This document shows, piece after piece, positions 1 to 6,500 of a DNA stretch of 6,756 bases. Origin of the DNA: Planctomycetota bacterium (GTDB lineage Bacteria; Planctomycetota; Phycisphaerae; UBA1845); NCBI GenBank assembly GCA_022561255.1, contig JADFRO010000166.1, forward strand, positions 1-6,756, read 5' to 3'. Below the pieces are notes generated by a model. The model did not search any database, was not told the DNA's origin, and was given only the letters and a program-made list of their open reading frames with translations. The stretch's first letter is position 1. Each line of letters starts with the position of its first letter. Made by a program: the position numbers and the translations under genes.

Positions 1-194
1 GTCCGAAGTCTTTACGCTAGTATGACTTGCGTTCGATCCGGCGGGTTTTTGCGAGTCCTCGCGGTCTCTTCTGGGTCGTAGAGCGTCGGGGGTGTCCGAA
101 GAACCCCAAGACTGGTTGGAAGCGCATAGTCGTCCGATTCCGTGGTCATTGTCGCCCATCTGGCGATGCTGAGGCCGAGCGGTTTTCTAGAAGA
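1..194. other. Upstream region of the HU-like gene, no convincing gene
   Basis: This stretch precedes the HU/IHF-family gene. The plus frame of that gene is open back to a TTG at 27, but the extra 56 residues are not expected in an HU family member and no good ribosome binding site precedes the TTG. I therefore treat the stretch as untranslated leader or promoter sequence. The in-frame extension does contain an N-P-K-T sequence around 102-113 that matches the HU arm motif downstream at both the DNA and protein level. No strong sigma-70 promoter is recognisable, and the left boundary is the window edge, so the promoter may lie outside. Confidence 0.45.
100..112 (+). repeat. 13-base direct repeat, copy 1 (second copy at 385-397)
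   Basis: The 13 bases AGAACCCCAAGAC occur here and again at 385-397. In the second copy they encode the N-P-K-T arm tip of the HU-like protein. Both copies lie in the same reading frame, so both would read N-P-K-T. A perfect 13-base match inside a few hundred bases is unlikely by chance. It could be a remnant of a partial duplication of an HU-type gene or a coincidence, and similarity around the repeat is weak. Confidence 0.5.
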
Positions 195-584
195 ATGGCC
201 ACCGTAACCAAGAAAGAGCTGATTGACCGCATCGCCGAGCGGGAGGGTTGCAAGCGCGTTGAGGTCAAACGTATCGTCCAATCCTTCCTGGACGCTATCG
301 TCGACGAGCTAAGCCAGGGCAATCGGCTTGAGTTCCGTGATTTTGGGGTTTTCGAGAGTCGTATCCGAGCGTCACGTCAAGCCCAGAACCCCAAGACGAT
401 GGCCAAGGTCCATGTCCCCTCGAAACGAACCGTCAAGTTCAAAGTTGGCCGGGTGATGAAGCTGCGCTTGGACGAAACGCCGTCGGCCATCGACGAAGCA
501 ACCGGCTTGGCGGTCGAAGCCTCCGCCCAACCCACCCGCAAGAGCCGCGCCCGCGGCGACGGTGCCGCCGGCACCAAGCGCTAG
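195..584 (+). CDS. HU/IHF-family DNA-binding protein with basic C-terminal tail
   Basis: This is a 129-residue member of the bacterial HU/IHF histone-like family. Members bind and bend DNA as dimers and help organise the nucleoid. Residues 4-40 match the N-terminal helices (V-T-K-K-E-L-I-D-R-I-A-E, then the F-L-D-A-I stretch). Residues 42-56 hold the family core G-N-R-L-E-F-R-D-F-G-V-F. The DNA-binding arm has N65-P66-K67-T68, where P66 is the intercalating proline, followed by V-P-S-K-R-T-V-K-F-K-V-G at 74-85. The usual arginine before N-P is glutamine here. HU proteins are normally about 90-100 residues; the extra 35-40 at the end are Ala/Arg/Lys-rich and end T-K-R, so they may add DNA contacts. 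The ATG at 195 is chosen because the family N-terminus begins there; its ribosome binding site is weak (AGAAGA directly upstream). The gene faces the cheY end convergently and is probably independent of the chemotaxis genes. Confidence 0.9.
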   Translation: MATVTKKELIDRIAEREGCKRVEVKRIVQSFLDAIVDELSQGNRLEFRDFGVFESRIRASRQAQNPKTMAKVHVPSKRTVKFKVGRVMKLRLDETPSAIDEATGLAVEASAQPTRKSRARGDGAAGTKR

Positions 585-635
585 TTTCCGGACGCGAGTT
601 TCGATCGTCTGCTTGATCTCAACGATGTAGACGTG

Positions 636-676
636 GGAGCGTAGTGAGGATCACCGCGCTCCGACGCGTCGGCGTC
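636..676. terminator. Pair of hairpins between convergent HU-like and cheY genes
   Basis: Two adjacent inverted repeats lie in the 127-base convergent gap. The first pairs GGAGCG (636/637-641) with CGCTCC (657-662) and continues inward through GTGA/TCAC around a GGA loop, with one mismatch and one possible G-U pair. The second pairs GACGC (663-667) with GCGTC (672-676) around a GTCG loop and is followed by TGTT. Position between two facing genes suggests bidirectional termination. No long U-tract follows on either strand, so these are not classical intrinsic terminators and the call is tentative. Confidence 0.4.
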
Positions 677-711
677 TGTTGCGGTCGCGCCGCCGAACCC
701 AGTCGACTCGG

Positions 712-1092
712 TTAGGGGGTCGAGCCGGCGGCAGCCTTCGCCAGCGTCGCGTTGATCTTCTCGCCCAGTGACTCGACGGTGAAAGGTTTGACGATGTAAT
801 TGTTGACGCCGGCCTTGACGGCCTCGAGGACGCGGGATTTCTCGGACTCGGTCGTGCACATGATGATCGGTAGGGACTTGTTCGTCTTGCGCACCTCGCG
901 TATGAGAGTGATGCCGTCCATGTTCGGCATGTTCCAGTCGACGAGCATCAGGTCGGGGATCTCCTCTTTCAGCCGAGCAAGCGCTTGCACGCCGTCCTCC
1001 GCCTCCCAGACGTTCTCGTACCCTAGCTCCTTGAGCACGTTTTTCTGGATGTTGCGGATCGTTCGCGAGTCGTCTACGAGTAGGATGTTCAC
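712..1092 (-). CDS. cheY: CheY-like single-domain response regulator
   Basis: This 126-residue protein is a stand-alone receiver domain with no output domain, as in CheY. The acidic pocket is D7-D8, the phosphoacceptor is D52 in the V-D-W-N-M-P-N-M-D-G motif, the switch threonine is T80 (T-T-E), and the conserved lysine is K102 in V-K-P-F. All key residues are present, so it should accept phosphate from CheA and be active. The start is a GTG at 1092-1090 with a Shine-Dalgarno AGGAG seven bases upstream. It overlaps the cheX stop as GTGA, implying translational coupling to cheX. The upstream in-frame extension is antisense to nothing useful and only runs through cheX in another frame. The target (flagellar switch or another effector) cannot be read from the sequence. 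Receiver-only proteins also act in other phosphorelays, but the neighbours make a chemotaxis role by far the likeliest. Confidence 0.93.
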   Translation of the reverse strand: MNILLVDDSRTIRNIQKNVLKELGYENVWEAEDGVQALARLKEEIPDLMLVDWNMPNMDGITLIREVRKTNKSLPIIMCTTESEKSRVLEAVKAGVNNYIVKPFTVESLGEKINATLAKAAAGSTP

Positions 1093-1595
1093 GCGTTTAC
1101 TCCTGCGGTTTGGACGTCGCCAGAAACAGCGGCCGGTTTTGTCAAAACCATGCCGATCTCGAGGTGAAACGCACCGGCGTCCGTCGAGCAAGGGATGAGG
1201 ATCCGCGGTGAGCTCTTCGAGGCGGACACACAGTGATTCTTTCCGACGATCACGTTGGGTAGCGAGATGGAAATATTGACTCCATCGAACTTTGCTTTGG
1301 CGCCGCCGGCCACGATGTTTGTCAGCTCTCCGAGTGCATCGGCGAAGTCTGGATGCTGCGGGTCGATGTCGGCTCCGGCGAAAGCCGTACAAACTTTGGA
1401 CGCGGTTTCGAAGGAGAAGTGCAAAACGACACTGCCCGCAGCGTCGCCGGAAAATCCGATGACGCTGGAGACATCGGCCCCCGGAGCGTCGTCTATCTTG
1501 AGGCTGGGATCACCGATGTGGACGCTCAGACCGCACATCGTTTTGAACGTGTTTTGTATCGAATCGATAAATGGGTTGATGTAGCGCACATCCAT
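1089..1595 (-). CDS. cheX: CheX-like CheY-P phosphatase
   Basis: This is a 168-residue protein of the CheC/CheX/FliY phosphatase family, which removes phosphate from CheY-P. The diagnostic signature D-x3-E-x2-N is seen once: D86, E90 and N93 in A-L-G-E-L-T-N-I-V-A-G, followed by the conserved proline P113 in S-L-P-N-V. A single copy of the signature fits CheX, whereas CheC usually has two. The N-terminus N-P-F-I-D-S-I-Q-N-T-F and the G-F-S-G-D-A-A-G-S-V stretch at 47-56 are also family-like. The length is close to usual for CheX (about 150-160). ATG at 1595 has a clear AGGAGAG ribosome binding site with CTCCT on the plus strand at 1603-1607. It is the first gene of a two-gene minus-strand unit with cheY, pairing the phosphatase with its substrate. 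CheX family members commonly act as dimers; that is family knowledge, not visible here. Confidence 0.9.
   Translation of the reverse strand: MDVRYINPFIDSIQNTFKTMCGLSVHIGDPSLKIDDAPGADVSSVIGFSGDAAGSVVLHFSFETASKVCTAFAGADIDPQHPDFADALGELTNIVAGGAKAKFDGVNISISLPNVIVGKNHCVSASKSSPRILIPCSTDAGAFHLEIGMVLTKPAAVSGDVQTAGVNA
1100..1104 (-). promoter_or_regulatory. Ribosome binding site for cheY inside the cheX 3' end
   Basis: On the minus strand the bases read AGGAG, seven bases before the GTG at 1092. It lies within the final codons of cheX. It decides the cheY start, because no ATG is available near the beginning of the receiver domain. Confidence 0.8.
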
Positions 1596-1787
1596 AGGGT
1601 CTCTCCTACGAGCAGCTTCTTGCCTGAGTGCCTGTTTCGCGAAGGCGGAAAGATCCGCTGTCCATCCTTGTTGAGAGCCCGACCGGTTTGCCCGTTTCTA
1701 TCGACCTCGTGGGGGGAGAACTCAAACGGAAGCACGATACCGTGGGGCTGCCATCGACGCGGCGGCAGTTGCGCTTGCGGCTTAGAC

Positions 1788-1820
1788 GGAGCGCTTCGCG
1801 CGATCGCGCGGCCGCGCTCC
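1788..1820. repeat. Strong GC-rich inverted repeat with nested 14-base palindrome
   Basis: GGAGCGC (1788-1794) pairs with GCGCTCC (1814-1820). The intervening sequence contains CGCGCGATCGCGCG (1797-1810), a perfect palindrome. As RNA this would fold into a stable nested hairpin on either strand; as DNA the palindrome could be a dimeric protein binding site. It lies nearly midway between the two divergent operons. Confidence 0.6.
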
Positions 1821-1932
1821 ACCGTCCGGTAACATGCGGCGACCGTTTGTCCTCAAGAGTGGTTGCAGGCTTCCCGATGGATTCGGACGTGGAGTTGTCG
1901 CTATGTCTGACGGGCACGCGCAGCGGAAGGGC

Positions 1933-1957
1933 GGCGACGAGGCGATGCCTCGCCGCT
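1933..1957. repeat. Inverted repeat upstream of cheW
   Basis: CGAGGC (1938-1943) pairs with GCCTCG (1947-1952) around a GAT loop. The stem extends outward through GGCG/CGCT with one mismatch and one G-T pair. No T-tract follows. It could be a leader hairpin, an operator, or the end of an unrecognised transcript. Confidence 0.5.
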
Positions 1958-1982
1958 GTCGGACCACGTTCGGCCGGGGCCG

Positions 1983-2010
1983 TAAAAACCGATCGTAGCA
2001 AAGCGGATGT
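1983..2010 (+). promoter_or_regulatory. Weak sigma-28 (FliA)-like promoter candidate for cheW operon
   Basis: TAAA at 1983-1986 is followed 16 bases later by GCGGATGT (2003-2010), which resembles the flagellar sigma-28 pattern TAAA-N15-GCCGATAA with five of eight matches in the second box and one extra base of spacing. It lies about 80 bases before the cheW start. Chemotaxis operons are often FliA-dependent in flagellated bacteria, which is the reason for noting it. The match is imperfect and may be chance. Confidence 0.15.
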
Positions 2011-2073
2011 CGCGATATTGTCGCCGTAGATGTGGTTGGCGGTCGTATCCGCAAGTCCGGAATGACCGGTCGT

Positions 2074-2079
2074 GGGAGG
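2074..2079 (+). promoter_or_regulatory. Ribosome binding site deciding the cheW GTG start
   Basis: GGGAGG lies seven bases before the GTG at 2087. An in-frame GTG at 2072 overlaps this site and has no site of its own, so 2087 is preferred. A small CCGG/CCGG hairpin ends five bases upstream. Confidence 0.75.
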
Positions 2080-2086
2080 CTGTGCC

Positions 2087-2599
2087 GTGGCGACGTCGAC
2101 ACTTGAACCACCAAGCGCAATTGAATCATCAGATTCCGCCTCACTCGGCGAAGCCACGTCCCAGATCGTCAGCTTCCGCCTTACGAACGAAGAGTACGGC
2201 ATCGACATCATGCGCGTTCAGGAAATCATCCTGATTGGGCACATCACTGAAATGCCGAACGTTCCGCCCTATGTTCGTGGGCTCATCAACCTGCGCGGTC
2301 ACGTGCTTCCCATCATCGATCTCGGCATTCGGTTTGCGCTAGGCGATACGGAGCCCACGGAGCAGTCGCGCATCATCGTTCTAAACCAGGAGGCGCGAAC
2401 GGTAGGCATCATCGTCGACGCCGTGGATGAGGTGCTACGCATCAACGTTGAGCAGATCGAAGAGGTTTCCTCCGCGTTTATGGGCGCGGGTCAGGACTAT
2501 GTGAGGTCGCTCGTGAAGTTCAAGTCGAAGCTGCTGATTCTGTTGGATGTAGATCGGCTGCTAGCGGAAGAGGATGTCACCGCTTCCGCCGGCGCGTAA
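2087..2599 (+). CDS. cheW: CheW-like chemotaxis coupling protein
   Basis: This 170-residue protein is a CheW-domain adaptor that links chemoreceptors to the P5 domain of CheA in the cytoplasmic signalling array. Residues 1-24 are a Ser/Thr/Ala/Glu-rich extension. The CheW fold runs from about 26 to 160: Q-I-V-S-F-R-L at 26-32, Y-G-I-D-I-M-R-V-Q-E-I at 37-47, and the signature V-R-G-L-I-N-L-R-G-H-V-L-P-I-I-D-L at 63-79. Later come T-V-G-I-I-V-D-A-V-D-E-V-L and a closing L-L-I-L-L-D-V-D-R-L. The length is near the usual 150-170 residues. The start is a GTG at 2087, with a longer form from 2072 possible but less likely. It is first in the cheW-cheR-cheA operon, 42 bases before cheR. Another coupling domain occurs as P5 in the CheA encoded downstream, so the pair should form the usual CheW-P5 ring interaction (inferred). 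Confidence 0.93.
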   Translation: MATSTLEPPSAIESSDSASLGEATSQIVSFRLTNEEYGIDIMRVQEIILIGHITEMPNVPPYVRGLINLRGHVLPIIDLGIRFALGDTEPTEQSRIIVLNQEARTVGIIVDAVDEVLRINVEQIEEVSSAFMGAGQDYVRSLVKFKSKLLILLDVDRLLAEEDVTASAGA

Positions 2600-2629
2600 C
2601 GCGCCCGCGCCTGCGGCCACCGGACAAGT

Positions 2630-2634
2630 GGGAG
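2630..2634 (+). promoter_or_regulatory. Ribosome binding site for cheR with TTG start
   Basis: GGGAG, continuing as AG, ends seven bases before the TTG at 2642. It supports the rare TTG start; the first in-frame ATG would remove the whole N-terminal domain. Confidence 0.75.
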
Positions 2635-2641
2635 AGCGACC

Positions 2642-3511
2642 TTGGAGTTACTGAAGCTTAACCTGACGGAATTTCGGAAGATCGCCAAGTTCGTGTACGA
2701 ACGAACGGGAATCGATCTGCCCGAATCGAAGGTGACGCTTTTGAGCAATCGACTGCGGAAGCGACTTCGAGAACTCAAACTTGATAGCTTTGACGCTTAC
2801 TACGCCTTGCTTTGTGACACGGCGCGATGCGAGGAGGAGCTGCCGCACTTCCTCTCGGCCGTGACTACCAACGAGACGTACTTCTTCCGGAACGAATCGT
2901 TGTGGAAGTTCTTTCGGTCGGAGTGGATTCCGGAGATCGTGGAACGAAAGAAGGCGTCGAAGATGATTCGGATTTGGAGTGCGGCGAGCAGCAGCGGCGA
3001 GGAGGCGTATACCACGGTGATGTGCCTGCGCGAGGATCTGCCAAATTTCTCGACGTGGAACATTCGTGTGATCGCGAGTGATATTAGCCAGCGTGTATTG
3101 GATCGCGCGAAACTGGGCGAGTTCAACGACTATTCAGTATCCAAAATGCCCGAGGCGCTGCGGAAGAAATGGTTCGTCACGACGGGCGATAAGCACGTAT
3201 TGAAAGGCGAGTTGCGTAAGCTCGTATCGTTCCGGTTTCACAACCTGCGTGATCCGTTTCCCGACGCCAACTTCGACCTGGTCTTTCTTCGCAACGTGCT
3301 CATGTATTTCGATACGCCGATGAAACTGAAGGTGCTGGAGACCGTGACCAGAGCGCTCGTTCCCGGCGGAAAGTTAATCGTCGGGGACGTTAACCCGCTG
3401 CGAAACACACCGGAACTCAACGCTGCGCTGGAGTTGGATTATTGCGGATCGAATGTCTACGAAAAACCCGGCTTGAAAACCGCCGCGGTCGGTGGAGCAG
3501 TGAAAGGATAA
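2642..3511 (+). CDS. cheR: CheR-type chemoreceptor glutamate methyltransferase
   Basis: This 289-residue enzyme should transfer methyl groups from S-adenosylmethionine to glutamate side chains of chemoreceptors, giving adaptation. The N-terminal helical domain spans about 8-80 (F-R-K-I-A-K-F-V-Y-E-R-T-G-I at 11-24, then S-N-R-L-R-K-R-L at 35-42). The hallmark T-T-N-E-T-Y-F-F-R is at 75-83. The SAM-binding motif I-W-S-A-A-S-S-S-G-E-E-A-Y is at 111-123, a second acidic SAM contact is D147 in A-S-D-I-S, and F-D-L-V-F-L-R-N-V-L-M-Y-F is at 211-223. The length matches the usual 270-290. There is no TPR or receiver fusion and no obvious receptor-tethering extension. The TTG start has a good ribosome binding site and begins directly at the family N-terminus. 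It lies 42 bases after cheW and 10 bases before cheA, so it is in the same operon. No cheB partner is seen in the window. Confidence 0.94.
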   Translation: MELLKLNLTEFRKIAKFVYERTGIDLPESKVTLLSNRLRKRLRELKLDSFDAYYALLCDTARCEEELPHFLSAVTTNETYFFRNESLWKFFRSEWIPEIVERKKASKMIRIWSAASSSGEEAYTTVMCLREDLPNFSTWNIRVIASDISQRVLDRAKLGEFNDYSVSKMPEALRKKWFVTTGDKHVLKGELRKLVSFRFHNLRDPFPDANFDLVFLRNVLMYFDTPMKLKVLETVTRALVPGGKLIVGDVNPLRNTPELNAALELDYCGSNVYEKPGLKTAAVGGAVKG

Positions 3512-3521
3512 CTTCGGGAAC

Positions 3522-6500
3522 ATGAGCAGTTCGATCGAAATCACTCCGGAACTTCTCGCAGGTTTTCTCGATGAGGCACCTGAATACCTCGACATGCTCG
3601 ACGTAGGGCTTATGGAGTTCGAGTCCAAGGCCGAAGCGGGTGCCCTGTCGCTTGATTCTGCGGAAGATCAGGAGCGGATGAACACGATGTTCCGCGCTGC
3701 GCACAGCCTCAAGGGGTTGGCCGCAGCGTTCGGTTTTGAGAAGATCAAAGAGTTGACGCATCGTATGGAGACACTCTTCGATCATGTTCGCATGGGAAAG
3801 CGCAGTCTCACCGTCGAGAGTTTCGAAGTGCTCTTCGGTGTCTTCGATCGGCTCAAGGCGCTCATCGAGGAACTCTCCGAGGGATCCGAGGGAGATGTCA
3901 AGATCGACGACGTTCTCGCAGCGCTGGACGAAGTGCTGAAGAGTCCGGCGCCGCCGTCGCCCTCTCTGGTAGATCAGGTTGCGGGCCAGTCGCAAGATGC
4001 AGCAGCGCAGGACGACGCGGCTGCCGAGCGAGCAGAAAGCACGCCTGACGCGACAGAAAGCGACGGGGTCGCGCTGAAAGATAATGAGATCTTCGCGGAT
4101 CCCGAACTCGCAGCGATGTTCGTCGAGACGACGGCGGAGGCTGTCGACGAACTGAACAACGGGCTGTTGGCACTGGAAAAGAACCCGAGCGACGCAGAAC
4201 TACTCAATACCGTGTTTCGCTGTGCGCACAACATCAAGGGTGCCTCCGGTGCGGCGGGGTTGACCGGAATGAACCGCCTGACGCACAACATGGAGTCCGT
4301 GCTCGATCGGCTGCGCAGTGGCGGCCTCGAGCTCACCGACGAGCTGATGAACGCCCTGTTCCAAACGGTCGATCGACTCCGCGCTACCGTAGAGCGTCTG
4401 CGTGAGGGCTCGGTTGAGGACATTCCCGCGAGCGAGACCGAGGGGAAGTTCGACCAATGGCTGGTGGCCGCCAAGTCCGCATCGGACTTGGCGCAGGGAC
4501 AGGAGAGTTCCAGCGACAAGCGGGCGAACGGAGCGACCTGCGCCGGCGGAGATTTGCCCGACCCCGGCTTCTGCTACGTAAACGTGAGATTCCCGGATTC
4601 CTTCGACGAGGCTGCGATTCAGGCCTATCTCATCTTTAACAAGCTGTCCGATATCGGGCACGTCCATTCGACTGAACCGGACATCGATTCTCTCGCGGGT
4701 GATAGTGTTCTCACGCACGTTCGCTACACGGTGGAGACGGATGTGGAAGCCGAAGAAATCGTGCGAATTATACAAGGCTATTCGGTGGAAGAGGTCTCCG
4801 TCACGAGCTCGGAGAGCGAGGCCGATGCAGCCGAGTCGTCGGCGAAGGAAGCCGGGGTCGATCAGGCTGCGGCCTGCGCCGTAGCTTCGCCTGCCCCGTC
4901 TACGGCGCCCAGCGTAGCCGCGTCGAACGATAACGCATCGAGAACGGTGACGACGACAGATCCCCCGCCGGCGGCCACGAAACCTAGCTCACCTCCGGCG
5001 GCTGAGGCCTCCGCGCCCAAGACCGCACCTCCGCCTGGAACCAAGGCGAAGGCGGGCGGCAAGTCGGGTCAGCCACCAGCCAAGACAGTCAAGACAGCCG
5101 AGACGCTCCGCGTGGATCAGGAGCGGTTGGACCATCTGATGAATCTCGGCGGTGAACTTATCATTAACCGCGCCCGTTTTGTGCAGATTCACGGAAAGTT
5201 TCGTGAAGTATTCGAGGGGAAAAATCTCGGCTACCTCGTGGAGGATATGACGGATCGGGTCTCGGCCCTGAGTAAGCACGTCGAAGACCTTCGCACCCGC
5301 GGCGACGACGCTCGTGAGACCGAGGACGTTGCAAGTCACGTACTTCACCTGACGCAGAGTTTTCAGGCGGTTCGTACGCTCGTTCAACAGATCCACGAAC
5401 TGCGTACCTCGATGTTCGATTTCGACGAGGCGCTTCACGGACTCACCCGTGTGTCGGACGCTATTCAAAAGGGCATTATGGGTACGCGCATGGTGCCCAT
5501 CGGTCCTCTGTTTGGCCGATTCAAACGCGTCGTTCGCGATATTGCCAAGTCGAGTGGGAAGAAGATAGAACTCGTCCTCCATGGAGAGAATACGGAACTC
5601 GACAAGCGCATGATCGACGAACTTGGTGATCCGCTCACCCACATGGTTCGAAACAGTGTCGATCACGGTATCGAAATGCCCGAGGTTCGTGCGGCAGCCG
5701 GTAAGCCGGAGGTCGGAACCGTAAAGCTCAAGGCTTACCATCGCGGAAACAGCATCTGCATCGAAGTCTCCGACGATGGGGCCGGCGTCAATCTGGAACT
5801 TGTTCGGGCGAAAGTGATTGAGAAGGAGTTGGCCACGTCCGCTCAGGTAGAAAAGATGAGTGATCGTGAGCTTGTTCAGTACATCATGAAGCCCGGGTTT
5901 TCGACGGCAGCGGTGGTGACGGATCTATCCGGGCGCGGAATGGGCATGGACATCGTTCTGAGTAAAATCGACAAACTCAACGGTACGGTCGAGTGCGACT
6001 CGACATCCGGTGAAGGAACACGCGTCGTGATCAAGCTTCCGCTTACGCTCGCGATTCTGACATCGCTTGTGGCGCGAATCGGGCGCGGTATTTACGCGAT
6101 CCCGCTTGAGACGGTGGCGGAAATCATCACGATCCATCGATCGGACATCCAGTACATTCAAAGGCGCGAAGTCGTGCGCGTTCGGGAGCGTATCGTGCCT
6201 GTCGCAAAATTCGAGAGCATCTTCACGACGCAGAGCGAGGGACTGCGAACCGTAACACGTGACGACGACGAGCTCACGCTGGTGATCGTCGGGTTCGAGC
6301 AGGACAAGATCGGCCTTGTCGTCGACGAGCTGCTCGGCCAGGAAGACGTTGTCATTAAGTCGATCGCGGAAAACTACCGAAACGTACGCGGTATCGCCGG
6401 CGCATCGATCCGGGGAGATGGAACGGTGTCCCTGATTTTGGACATCAACGCGATGATGGAAATGGCGTCAAAGATCGAGCAGCCCGCGACGCCGCCGAGC

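Larger units (their letters stand above)
1596..2086. other. Divergent intergenic region between cheX and cheW, no gene seen
   Basis: About 490 bases separate the divergent cheX-cheY and cheW-cheR-cheA units. It should hold promoters for both directions. Several open frames cross it on both strands, but none has a recognisable protein family, good codon pattern or well-placed ribosome binding site. The clear structural content is two strong inverted repeats (1788-1820 and 1933-1957) and a smaller hairpin, GCGGA/TCCGC at 1645-1658, in the cheX leader. A CCGG-AATGA-CCGG element (2057-2069) sits just before the cheW ribosome binding site. Strong sigma-70 or sigma-54 promoters were not found by eye. 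Confidence 0.6.

Noticed and set aside
12..281. Minus-strand open frame of 89 codons overlapping the HU start
   Set aside because: It is antisense to the conserved HU N-terminus and has no recognisable domain.
1093..1392. N-terminal extension of cheY from an upstream in-frame start
   Set aside because: It would overlap most of cheX in another frame, has Arg-rich non-family sequence, and the GTG at 1092 has its own ribosome binding site at the exact start of the receiver domain.
1628..2029. Plus-strand open frame of 133 codons in the divergent gap
   Set aside because: Starts at a GTG without a ribosome binding site, is Arg/Ser-rich with no known family, and crosses both inverted repeats. Open frames of this length are common at this base composition.
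1606..2211. Minus-strand open frame of 201 codons across the cheX/cheW gap
   Set aside because: It begins inside cheW on the opposite strand, has no recognisable domain and no ribosome binding site. The composition is Ser/Arg-rich and not protein-like.
3417..3995. Minus-strand open frame of 192 codons across the cheR end and cheA start
   Set aside because: It is antisense to the HPt 1 domain and the CheR C-terminus, with composition typical of a shadow frame (many Arg, His and Leu) and no family resemblance.
4989..5741. Long minus-strand open frame of 250 codons inside cheA
   Set aside because: It is fully antisense to the conserved P3 and P4 coding region, has no recognisable family and no good ribosome binding site. 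The sense strand encodes conserved kinase motifs, so this is a shadow frame.
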